NCBI GenBank assembly: GCA_016703665.1
Contig: JADJBS010000012.1
Span: 81,352-145,351, forward strand
Length of the DNA: 64,000 nt
Direction of reading: 5' to 3'
From: Candidatus Defluviibacillus avedoerensis
Lineage (GTDB): Bacteria > Pseudomonadota > Gammaproteobacteria > Burkholderiales > Burkholderiaceae_C
Positions 55,163 through 64,000 of the stretch are shown piece by piece. The first letter of the stretch is position 1. The number at the start of each line of letters is the position of its first letter. Position numbers and translations under genes: made by a program. The notes under the pieces were generated by a model. It had not been told where the DNA came from. It saw only the letters and a list, made by a program, of their open reading frames with translations, and did no database searches.

Positions 55163-55702
55163 ATGACGTCGAATGGGCCCAAAAAGTCAGCCCCCTGGGT
55201 GATGGCACCCGAGGAGATCGTCTCTAAAATTCACACTCTGTCCGACGAGTTTGAGCTGTCTCCGCCGCAATTGGCCGCAGTGATGCAGACCACCGAGGAC
55301 CAGCTCAAAACCATGCGTGAGAACGGCGATGGCCCCCCATTTGGGAAGCTGGGTGGCGGAGTGAAGTCGCCGGTTCGATACCAACTCGGAACATATCGCG
55401 AGTGGCGCAAGCGGCACACCTACAACAACACTTCCGAGATCAATGTGTCCCGCTTCTCTGGCATGGCCGATTTCCTTTCAACGGGGGCCATGGACGACAT
55501 GTATATCGTCGCCAAAGATTCTGCTGGGTTTCAATGGGAGTTTTGGGAAGGCATTCGAAAACAAGCCGACATTGATCATGTCATGTGGTTGCCGATGGAC
55601 GTGATTCTTGAAGGCTTTCGCAAGGGGGCTGGAGCACGTTGGAGCGAAAAAAATGCCGAGGAACTTGATGACTGTGTACCGCGATCGCGGTCACGGCAAT
55701 GA
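55163..55702 (+). CDS. HTH protein of excisionase/AlpA (HTH_17) type, unknown role
   Basis: 179 aa. Residues about 33-85 fit the MerR/Xis-like helix-turn-helix pattern: LAAVMQTTEDQLKTMRENGDGPPFGKLGGG, then VRYQLGTYREW. The C-terminal half is unlike any family I recognise; it is Trp/Asp-rich and soluble. Such proteins regulate or direct excision of mobile elements. The position just after a tRNA, with two small inverted-end elements close by, fits an element cargo gene. The ATG at 55163 has a good Shine-Dalgarno sequence. The function is an inference from the HTH pattern only. Confidence 0.6.
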   Translation: MTSNGPKKSAPWVMAPEEIVSKIHTLSDEFELSPPQLAAVMQTTEDQLKTMRENGDGPPFGKLGGGVKSPVRYQLGTYREWRKRHTYNNTSEINVSRFSGMADFLSTGAMDDMYIVAKDSAGFQWEFWEGIRKQADIDHVMWLPMDVILEGFRKGAGARWSEKNAEELDDCVPRSRSRQ

Positions 55703-55759
55703 TCTCTGCAATTGGAAGCGAGAGTTGTAATTTGGCGATTGCGTAACTTAAGTGTCAAG

Positions 55760-55858
55760 TGTTGGCGTCGACCGGAAATTGACCACCTGCATCTCAATGG
55801 ACTAAGCCCTGGTCATCGGAAAGTAGGCGGGGTGGTCATGCTGCGGTCGGCACCAACA
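55760..55858. mobile_element. 99-bp mini-element with 28-bp inverted ends
   Basis: Left end TGTTGGCGTCG...TGACCACC (55760-55787) and right end GGTGGTCA...CACCAACA (55831-55858) are inverted copies of each other with about six mismatches. It has no coding capacity. The TGTTG...TGACCAC style resembles IS21-type termini, so it may be an IS end remnant or a MITE. No target-site duplication is obvious. Its last 73 bases recur at 56495-56567. Confidence 0.6.
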
Positions 55859-56056
55859 AGTTCGTTAAGACAGCTTAAAAACCACATTTGACGTCGCCAG
55901 TTGCGGCTGTAAATCGCATCAATGCGGCATCGGCCTTGAGCGCTGGCGACATGGGTCCACTACAGTCCCGGAACGACGCAAGGAGCGGAGCAAGCCTTCC
56001 GACCAAATCTAATCGCCTTCCGCAAGCAAAATACGCATCGCAGTCTCTCTCTTGGC
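55859..56056. other. Intergenic stretch, no supported gene
   Basis: About 200 bases. Overlapping frames on both strands give no recognisable protein. Confidence 0.4.
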
Positions 56057-56338
56057 CTACATGGTGTTGTCTCGTCGGTATGCTTGGTACCGCAACTCCA
56101 ATTCCGAAATCAGACCGTCGATGTTTTGCAAAAATTCGACTTTGCTGACACACGGGTTTTCCGAGAACATTCGGATAGCTGTGTCGGCTAAAGCTGGCTT
56201 AATGGCCAGTCGTGCCCATCCCTTCACCTCGCAATATGCCAGCGAAGCCAATCGTCCCAATTGGTCTTGCCTGCGTGCATAGTGAAAATTAGCAAGTAAG
56301 TCTTCCAGTTCAAGCTGGGCATTTGACGGTCGATTCAT
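56057..56338 (-). CDS. Small protein of unknown function
   Basis: 93 aa from the ATG at 56338 (MNRPSNAQLELEDLLANFH). The frame continues upstream to 56500, but that would enter the second mini-element. The protein is helical, with Arg/Leu/Ala-rich segments and no signal or metal motif. I do not recognise a family. It lies between the two mini-elements, so it may be cargo trapped between them. A real gene is plausible but not sure. Confidence 0.45.
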   Translation of the reverse strand: MNRPSNAQLELEDLLANFHYARRQDQLGRLASLAYCEVKGWARLAIKPALADTAIRMFSENPCVSKVEFLQNIDGLISELELRYQAYRRDNTM

Positions 56339-56404
56339 GTTGCAGTGCAGCATAATTTTGCTCACTTGCTTTGCACTGACAAAAAATAGTGTTGAACCCC
56401 TACC

Positions 56405-56567
56405 TGTTGACGCCGAACGCGGATTGACCACCTCGGAAGCGCCTGTACCGAGAAAGTTTGACCACCCATTGGGCCAAGGATTGCCGCACTGGGCCTGCAT
56501 CTCAATGGACTAAGCCTTAGTCATCGGAAAGTAGGCGAGGTGGTCATGCTGCGGTCGGCACCAACAG
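56405..56567. mobile_element. 163-bp mini-element related to the 99-bp one
   Basis: The left end is TGTTGACGCCG...TGACCACC (56405-56432) and the right end GGTGGTCA...CACCAACA (56540-56567), inverted. It is longer than the first copy by extra sequence that includes another TTTGACCACC. The last 73 bases are the same as in the first copy apart from a few changes. An IS-end or MITE origin is likely; no transposase is left. Confidence 0.6.
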
Positions 56568-56751
56568 GCGATTGGGGCAAGGTGTGATCTGCGTAATGCT
56601 CGAATTTATTAGCTATGGGAGACCTGCTTCCCAAATAGCCCACTTGAAATTGAAATGAGCCTGACAATGAAAACACACGCAACGATAAACCTACGTTCAG
56701 CATGGTCACAAAAAATCAGGTGTAATTCCGCTGAATTGGACATCACTCCAT

Positions 56752-59314
56752 ATGCAAGTTCGTCATCAAGGGGCCTCCGTGAATTTTCGTAATTTGAATA
56801 TCGGGGCTCGCTTGTCGATGCTCATCGGAGTTTTATCCGCCCTTTTGGTGGTCATTGGCGCATTCGGCCTTTATGGGATCGGCAATTCCAATGACAGCGC
56901 GCGCAGTATTTACGAAAAAAATCTGCGCAAGACCGCCATGGTGGGCGAAATTCAGACGCTTTTGGTGCGCAACCGCTTGGCCCTTGCCGTCGCCATCATC
57001 ACGCCAGTGCCAGATGTGATTCAGTCGAGTACGGCAACCGTCGAAGCCAACATTGCGCGCATTACCAAGACATGGGAGGCGTTTTCTAGCTTGCCCCAAA
57101 CAGACCGCGAAGCCGCGTTGGCCAAGGATTTTGCCGACAACCGAAAGCAGTTTGTACAGCAGGGCCTGATTCCCACCGTTGCAGCTTTACGTGCCAACGA
57201 CATCAAGGAAGCGAACCGTCTGGTCGTCGAAAAAGTGAGAGTGCTGTACCAGCCTGTCGGTATTGGCATAGATGCATTGCTCAAGTACCAAGACGATGAG
57301 GCGCAGCGCGAATACAGTCAAACTGTCTCGCAGTACCAGACCTTTCGCCTGTGGTCTATCGCCGCTGTCTTGCTTGGCGTAATCGGTGCTGCAATGTTTG
57401 GGCTCTACCTGGTGCGCGGCATTACGCGGCCATTGGCAAACGCTGTAAAGGCCGCAGACGATATTGCTGCAGGAAGACTTGATGGCGACCTGGTCGCTGA
57501 GAGCACCGACGAGACAGGTCAACTCATTGCTTCAATGGGCAAAATGCAAGCCGTTTTGAAGCAATTTCAAACAGCCCAAAATGAAATGGCCCACCAGCAG
57601 GACCTTGGTGTGATGGACTACGCCATCAATGTACAAGCCCCTTCCTGGGACCTATGGAACCATGGCTGCAGCCGTCAATCAGCTGGTGCAAACCAATATT
57701 GCGCTAACCATGAAAACGGTTGATATCGCTGCTGGTTATGCAGAGGGGCGGTTGAACGTCGCCATGGAGCGGTTGCCGGGTCAAAAGGCCCGGATCAGCG
57801 AAGCCATGGACAAGGTTCAAAAGTCTTTAAAGGACGCTGCTGAAGCCGCCACTTTCAATATGCGCATCCGCATGTCTCTAGACAGTTTGCCGGTCTGCGT
57901 GACAGTTTCCAATGCACAAGCCCTGTTGGTACACGCCACCCCGCCAGCGAAAGAGCTCCTCAAGCTTTTTGGCGGCCCCACCTTTGACACAGAAGCTTTC
58001 TATGGCAACAAGCTAAGCACCTTGTTCAAAAATCCGCAGGATTCTGAGCGGTTTGATCAGGCCGTGCGCTCCGGAGAAACGGTAGACCTGGAGATTTCCG
58101 GACGCAAACTGCGCTTGCTGGCGCGCCCCGTGATGGATGTGACCGGGACACCCATCGGACGCATTACCCAATGGATTGACCGGACAGACGAAATAGCCTC
58201 AGAGATGCAACTTGACGACCTGGTCAACGCGGCGACGCGAGGCGACTTCAGCGGACGACTTTCTGTGGACGGGAAGACTGGCTTTTTTGCGGCAATGACC
58301 ACGGGCATGAACCAGTTGATGGGCACCAGTGAACAAGGTTTGACCGACATCGCTGATTTACTGTCTGCCTTCGCAGAAGGGGACCTGACGCACCGCATTA
58401 CCCGCGAGTATCAAGGTCTGTTTGGCAAGGTCAAAGAAAGCGCTAACAGCACCGCAGAAAATTTAACCCGCGTCATGAGTGAGGTGCGTGCTGCTTCTGA
58501 TGCACTCACCGGCGCTGCAAACCAGGTCTCGGCCACAGCTCAATCACTGAGCCAAGCCGCCAGCGAGCAGGCTGCAAGCGTCGAGGAGACCAGCAGCCAA
58601 ATTGATGTCATGTCGGCCTCTATCAGTCAAAACTCTGACAACGCCAAGGTGACCAACGGGATGGCGACTAAGGCGAGTGTGGAGGCGACCGACGGAGGCG
58701 GTGCCGTCGGGCAAACCGTGACGGCAATGAAACAAATTGCCGCCAAGATAGGCATCGTTGATGACATTGCATACCAGACCAATCTGTTGGCGCTGAATGC
58801 GGCCATTGAAGCCGCCCGCGCTGGGGAACATGGCAAAGGCTTTGCCGTCGTGGCAGCAGAGGTTCGCAAACTCGCAGAGCGCAGTCAAGAGGCGGCGAAA
58901 GAGATTGGCGAGCTGGCAAGCAGCAGCGTCACCACGGCAGAGCGGGCGGGTAAGTTGCTGGACGAGATCGTCCCAAGCATCCAGAAAACCAGCGAGCTGG
59001 TCCAGGAGATTGCAGCGGCGAGCGCCGAGCAAAGTGAATCGGTGCTGCAAATTGGGGGCGCCATGGGCCAGCTGTCTAAAGCGACGCAACAGAATGCCAG
59101 TGCCAGCGAAGAGCTGGCGGCCACCAGCGAAGAGCTGTCGGGACAGGCCGAACAACTTCAGCAAAGTGTGGCGTTCTTTAAGACGGGCGATGAACCAACG
59201 AAAGTGCGCAGCCGCCATGCTGCAATAGTGTCAGACCGCCGTACTCTGCAAGCACCGAGGCTGTCTGCCATGCCAGCCCGGCAAGGATCAGCAAGCAATT
59301 TCAAACCGTATTGA
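56752..59314 (+). pseudogene. Methyl-accepting chemotaxis protein, one frameshift
   Basis: Start ATG at 56752 or GTG at 56779. Transmembrane helix at about 25-45, a periplasmic four-helix ligand domain, a second helix near 205-225, then HAMP (RGITRPLANAVKAADDIAAGRLDGDL). After the frame break the chain continues with a PAS-like segment (about 380-480 of the repaired protein), another HAMP-like stretch, and the MA signalling domain with the hairpin MKQIAAKIGIVDDIAYQTNLLALNAAIEAARAG (split here as a motif, not quoted as data). The break is the C run 57638-57641: three C instead of four give NVQALPGTYGTMAAA. Repaired length is 853 aa. Ligand unknown. Confidence 0.85.
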
Positions 59315-59358
59315 GGCGCAAGAATCTGACAACGCCTTAGCCCGGCACAGCTGCGGAC

Positions 59359-59574
59359 ATGGAAAACCCGAAATCACCGCCTACCCAAGAAGAGCTTGCT
59401 CTTCAGCTGAGCCATGAGCTGATGGGCTTGCGGGACGCGCTGGTTAGGCTGTCTTTGGTAATGGGTGATTGGGTATTTGAAGTAAGCCTGACAGAAGACC
59501 CCCATGCTTTGCTGCAAGTAAATAGCCTGATTGAAAAATTGAGATCCCAGGGAGGGTTGCAGCACCGAAAGTGA
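59359..59574 (+). CDS. Small hypothetical protein after the chemoreceptor gene
   Basis: 71 aa, acidic, with a short helix pattern LSHELMGLRDALVRLSL. No motif, no signal peptide. It follows the chemoreceptor by 44 bases in the same direction and might be co-transcribed. I cannot assign a function; it may be spurious. Confidence 0.45.
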   Translation: MENPKSPPTQEELALQLSHELMGLRDALVRLSLVMGDWVFEVSLTEDPHALLQVNSLIEKLRSQGGLQHRK

Positions 59575-59706
59575 GGCAAATTCCAAGGTGCAATTTGGCT
59601 TGATAGGCTGAAAATTATCCTAATCTGCCGACGACCAAATCCATCCCGCTTGAGCTGGTCGGCATGCACAGCGCAAGCTCAGCCTTGGCTACCCTAACAC
59701 CCTTGC

Positions 59707-59999
59707 ATGCCGCTCACTCGGCAGGCAGCCCAATTGCTTGTGCAGTTCAGCCAGATATTGAAATGGCTGGTCACGCCTATTCTGGTCGCCATGAGCGACG
59801 CCTTAGACAAGGCGATCGGATTGAAAACCTGGGATTCGGCATCTTTATTGCCGTACACCGTCCAGCGCGGGTGGGGCGCAATCCTCGAAGCGGTGAGGCG
59901 GTCCAGATTCCGGAGAAGCGGGTGCCTCACTTCAAGCCGGGCAAGGGGATGCGTGAGGCGGTGGATGGCGGGGTGGGAGCGAACGCGAATGAGGTCTGA
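59707..59999 (+). pseudogene. IHF-beta-like (HU/IHF family) gene broken by frameshifts
   Basis: The C-terminal half reads GDRIENLGFGIFIAVHRP, RVGRNPRSGEAVQIPEKR, VPHFKPGKGMREAVDG, which is the IHF-beta/HU DNA-binding arm and the conserved GRNPRTGE and FKPGK segments. The N-terminal half (MPLTRQAAQLLVQFSQ, then VTPILVAMSDALDK) lies in other frames, with apparent single-base losses near 59750, 59770 and 59815 (AAGGCGAT where AAGGGCGAT would restore the frame). The full-length protein would be about 97 aa, the IHF-beta size. Broken in the sequence as given; sequence errors are possible. Confidence 0.6.
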
Positions 60000-60605
60000 A
60001 CTGGGGGACCCGTTCGATTCAACGCAGGTGTAGCGACTGATCAACTGGTCGCCTTACTTGCGGCCATCCAAATGCGCTCGATTCCAGGCTTCGAATGTCC
60101 GTTTCAGAGAGGCTCAATCAGCATGGTGGACTTAGCGTGATGGCCAGGTGCGGACTTTTGATTTTTCAGCCTGTCCGTCGGCGAGGGGGTGAATGCGATC
60201 TTCCAAGTCGTTCCGATGCAGGTCGGTTATGCCGCGTTTGCTGTCTTTAAGCAGTTCAAACAGCTTGCCCAATACCTGACATTGCCCTTAGCGAGAGTCG
60301 GTCCGCTGATGGAGCACAAGTTCCCGCAGATGGGCACCCGCAATTGGCTAGGTCCAGCCATTCGGATGTCACGCTCCACAGCAGCCATTGCCACCACATA
60401 CCCAGGACCTGGAAAACGTTAAGAGTGGTTGCCTGCAATGCCTGTGATTCATTACTAAGATTGTGATGCTGGCAACTTCATCAAGCATGGCCAGTTGTAG
60501 GGTAAATCCTTCGATCCTTCAAGCCATTCAGCGGAATCTCCTGGTTGCGTGGGATTTCCATGGCCTTCATAAAAACTAATCCCTGGCCTGCTTGGGCCGC
60601 TTGGG
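60000..60605. other. Region without a supported gene
   Basis: About 600 bases. Frames at 60189-60422 (plus) and 60256-60438 (minus) show no recognisable family. It may contain decayed sequence; I see no repeat or RNA structure that I can defend. Confidence 0.4.
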
Positions 60606-63600
60606 TTAACGCCGAATCCACTTAAGGATTACTTCAAACAAATCGCCCGGTTTAACTGGCTTGGTCAGGAAGTCGTTCATGCCCGCGTCATAGCAGCGAT
60701 TACGGTCTTCCACAAAGGCATTACCCGTCATGGCAACGACGGGTACGCCGGAACCGTTTGGTAGGGTGCGTATCTGGCGAGTTGCGTCTAGTCCGTCCAT
60801 GCGAGGCATCTGCATGTCCATCAAAATCAAGTCGTAGCGTTTGCCTTTGACCCGCTCAACGGCCTGCAGACCATCTTCCGCAAGGTCAACCACTGGCCAG
60901 ATCTCCTGCAAAATGATGAGGGTAATTTCCTGGTTGAACAGGTCGTCCTCCACCAGCAATAGCTTGCGATCGGCGTAGTCGCGCGCCAGAATCGTCCTCG
61001 GCTTGCAGGCTGGGCACCGGAGCCTGACTGGTCGCACCTTGCGCTCCCAGGCGCAGTCGGGCGGTGAACCAGAACCTGCTGCCGTGACCAACTCACTAAA
61101 GGCGGCCTTAAGCATCACCCATAAGTTGAGCCAGCTTCTTGGTAATGGCCAGCCCCAGCCCTGTGCCGCCATATCGGGCGAGTGGTCGTGTTATCAGGCC
61201 TGCTCGAACGCAGAAAAAGGCGTGACAGCGTGGCGGCTTCGATGCCAATCCTGGTCCTCCCACTTCAAAGTGAAGGAGCGCGGCTTCAGCGTCACTTTCA
61301 ACTAGCTTGACATGAATGGTGACACGCCCTTTGTCGGAAAATTTGATGGCGTTGGAGCCAAAGTTAAGCAGTCCCTGTTGCAGCCGGGTCGGATCACCGA
61401 CAAAGTTGTTCACGGACAACTGGTTATCTATCTCAATGTCAAGCTTCTTGGCTACCGCCTGTTGGCTGAGGATGGATACAACGTTGGCCATGATCGTGCC
61501 CACATCCACAGCCACCTCATCCAGCGTGAACTTGCCTGCCTCGATTTTGGACAGATCGAGAATGGCCATTTTCTAACAGGTGTGCCCCCGCCATTTCAAT
61601 TTTGCCCAAGCGCTCGTTTTGTACGGCGTTGACCCCCGATTTGCGAATCAGGTGGGTCATGCCAGTTATGGCATTGAGCGGCGTGCGTATTTCGTGTGAC
61701 ATGTTGGCAAGAAAGGCGCCCTTTGCCCTGTTAGCAACTTCGGCAGCCGCCTTGGCCTCGAGCAGCTCCTGCGCGGCACTTGCGATCGGTAATGCCAAGA
61801 ATGAAATCATGCGCGGTGGCGTTGTGCCTTCGCCCACATGATAGTAAACCGTCATTTCGACAGGCACGTACCTGCCATCTCGCTTGATCTGCTCGGTTTC
61901 AAATTTCAGAAAACCGCTCTGCCGGATGCGATCTTTAATTTCCCGGAATGCCGCAGGCGGGAAATGAGGATCGATATCGGACACCGTTCGCTGCAGCAAT
62001 TCCTCCTGCGAATATTCAAGCAGTTCAGCAGCAAAGCGATTGGCGTGGATGAAGCGGCCTGAGTCGAAGTCCACCCAATGAATACCGATGCCAACACTGT
62101 TCATGGCGAATTCGGTATCGCGCAGCTTGGCATAGCTTGCCTTCAGGTCGGCCGTGTTCTGCTTTACCCGCTCTTCAAGTTGTTCGTTGAGTCGGCGCAA
62201 TCTTGCTCGGCTGCCTTTAGCGTCCGATATCGACCACCGGCACCGACCAAAATGGGCTGCCCGCCCATTTCGATGCGCCGTCCGGTAAAGTAGTAGCAGG
62301 TGCGTTGACCGTCCGTTGGGCACGGTTGGCTTCGGCATCGCTTTTCCCTTGTTCGAAGGTCTGCTTGATCCGCTCAATGATGTAGGTGCGATGCTCGCCT
62401 CAAACAATTCGGCGGCGTTGCAGTGCCGAAGCTCTTCGGCACTGCGACCTGTTGCCCGTTGGAAATTGCTGTTCCAGAAGGTGAAGAAACCGTCCGTATT
62501 GATGGCGTAGGAAATGCCTGGGATCGACTCCAGAATCGTGTCGCGCACATGCCGTTCTTCTTGCAGCGCGAGCTCGGCCTTCTTGCGTTCGGTAATGTCG
62601 CGGGCGATGGCCTGAACATGGGGTCGGCCACCGATATCGACACGGGTGAGTTGTACATCGAGGAGTACATCGGTCCCATCGCTCTTTCGTGCCATCCATT
62701 CAAATTGCTGGGGGCACCCAGCGTGGCGTTGACCCGCTCGGCAGCCCTCAGCTCGGCATCCCTGGTCATGCGGATCGGGTGCGGCACGGTTGCTGGAGTG
62801 TTTTCCGACGATTTCGCTGCGCTCGGAGGCCCGAGTAAGCTCAGCGCGGCCTGGTTGCAGTCGATTTATGGTCAGGCCGTCATGCGGGTAGATGGCATCG
62901 CGTGATGCTTCAAACAAGGCACGAAAACGCTCTTCGCTTTCTCTGAGCTGCGCTTCTGTGTCCCTGCGTTCAGTGATGTCCTGAGCGACACCCAGCACAC
63001 CGATGACGCTGCCGTCGGGCCCGTACATTGGCGTCTTGGTGGTCACCAGTGGCGCGATGCCCGTCGCTTGCGTAGGTAATCCACTCTTCGTTGACCGTCG
63101 GCTTGCCCGGCGGCCGCGCACGGTCGTGGTCGCGGAAGAACTTGGCGAGGTCTGGGGAAGAAGTCGTAGTCTGTTTTGCCGACAATCTCACTCAGGATGC
63201 CCGAAAAGTGTTCGAATGCGACGTTGCATGCGAGGTAAACGCCGTCGGGATTCTTGAGCCAGATGAGGTTGGGTATGGATTGAACCAGCGTCTTGAGAAA
63301 TGCCCGTTCCCTTCGCGTGTCGCATGGATGTCGACGCGCAATTGTTCGGCAATCCTGCGGGTAACAAGTCTGGTTCGAACAGCAATCCGACGAGAATGTC
63401 ACGAAAGCGCGGCCACGAAGGCAGATTGCTGTATCCTCAAGCGGTAACGTAGGCATCTGGAATGCCAACCAACAAAGTAAAGCCATATTTTTCGCTGCGT
63501 TGTAAGCGTAGATTCGACTGCACATTCAGCGGGTTGATACGCCGCTTTGGTAAGTTCCACTCTTCGAAGACTGGCTCAGCGCCTGTCGGAGCTCTTCGGA

Positions 63601-64000
63601 GAGACGGTTGTCGCCGACGGGCAGTGGCGGGTTGCGCCAAAGTTGTCCGCGCCACCACTTTCATGTTCTGATCGCGCAAGCTGATTGCGCTGCGGTACAA
63701 GCTGAACTGCTCGAATCGCTTCACCAGGTCATCGACGAATATCGATGCGTAGACGAGTCCTGCAAATGATTGATCCGGTTGATTCAGCCGACGCGCCATC
63801 AACCATATCCATTTCTGTGAAATCTTTCCAATCACCGGCTCTGAAATAACCATAGCTTTGTTCGGCGTTCTCTTCGGTTGTTGAAATAGTCGCGCTGGGC
63901 AAGGGCTGGCATACGCTGAGCTGGATCGACGCCGCAACAGCATGACAGTGGCACCTTGCAGGGTCGGTTGCCCGCGAAAGATCAGATGTTTGGAAACCGG
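60606..64000 (-). pseudogene. Hybrid sensor histidine kinase, multiply frameshifted and cut by the window end
   Basis: Reading the minus strand from 64000: a Cache-like extracellular sensor (AGLVYASIFVDDLVKRFEQF), then three or more PAS/PAC modules (IPNLIWLKNPDGVYLACN, DITERRDTEAQLRESEERFR, SIPGISYAINTDGFFTFWN, and another), a HisKA H box NMSHEIRTPLNAITG, an N box NFGSNAIKF, a G2-type YGGTGLGLAITKKLAQLMG, and a C-terminal receiver domain with Asp in LILMDMQMPRMDGLDATRQI and Lys in FLTKPVKPGD. The G1 box is garbled. Frame breaks occur near 61180-61250, 61565, 62210-62290, 63050-63110 and 63440-63520. Whether these are real or sequencing errors cannot be told. The signal sensed is unknown. Confidence 0.8.

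Noticed and set aside
55875..56153. 92-aa minus-strand frame between the mini-elements
   Set aside because: It overlaps the better-supported small gene and lacks any known pattern.
59694..60044. 116-aa minus-strand frame
   Set aside because: It is antisense to the IHF-like relic, which has real family motifs.
1..64000. CRISPR arrays, rRNA genes, prophage structural genes, restriction or toxin systems
   Set aside because: No regular spaced repeats, rRNA or recognisable genes of these kinds were seen in the window.

Overview
The window comes from a betaproteobacterium, most likely family Comamonadaceae (a Rhodoferax- or Polaromonas-like organism). This is inferred from gene orders typical of Burkholderiales: petA-petB-petC followed by sspA-sspB; dciA-like/M23 peptidase/secA/argJ; yacG-zapD-coaE-pilD-pilC-pilB; lolB-ispE-tRNA-Gln-prs-rplY-pth; mutM-dynamin-like GTPase-mutY-rapZ-recN-nadK-hrcA. 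No database search was possible, so the taxonomic call rests on memory of family gene orders.

Region by region. 1-8.5 kb: end of tatC, a periplasmic DegQ/HtrA-type protease, a cysteine-rich small protein, a Nif3-like protein, pdxA, mscL, the three cytochrome bc1 genes, and sspAB. 8.5-15.9 kb: tRNA-Thr, a dciA-like gene, an M23 peptidase, secA, argJ, a DUF815-type ATPase and a Nudix hydrolase. 15.9-21.4 kb, minus strand: yacG, zapD, coaE and the type IV pilus genes pilD, pilC, pilB. 21.5-29.2 kb: an FAD oxidoreductase, ftsY, a pair of M16 peptidases, rsmD, coaD, an alpha/beta hydrolase and a histidine phosphatase. 29.2-35.7 kb, minus strand: a TPR protein and a complete peptide-type ABC transporter. 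35.7-50.6 kb: ferredoxin, pth, rplY, prs, tRNA-Gln, ispE, lolB, a TPR protein, mutM, a dynamin-like GTPase, mutY, rapZ, recN, nadK, hrcA and a CAT-anticodon tRNA. All of this is ordinary chromosomal backbone.

The accessory part starts at the CAT-anticodon tRNA (50.5 kb). It holds a complete 337-codon integron-type integrase (intI-like) whose promoter is overlapped by a perfect CTGT-N8-ACAG LexA box. This is followed, where an attI site and cassettes would be expected, by a second, damaged copy of part of recN, all of nadK, all of hrcA and the tRNA (51998-55009, copying 47536-50567). The second tRNA has a different but self-complementary T-arm and a better acceptor stem. Beyond it lie an excisionase/AlpA-like HTH protein gene, two related mini-elements with inverted ends (99 and 163 bp) around a small unknown gene, a frameshifted chemoreceptor, a small unknown ORF, a broken IHF-beta-like gene and a heavily frameshifted hybrid sensor kinase that runs off the end.

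Single-base frameshifts at short homopolymers break four otherwise normal core genes (mscL, petB, pilC, mutY), and indels become much denser after 52 kb. I therefore suspect sequence errors in many of these, and a possible assembly artefact in the recN-nadK-hrcA duplication. A real tandem duplication followed by decay is not excluded. The most interesting candidate system is the SOS-controlled integron integrase at the tRNA/duplication junction.
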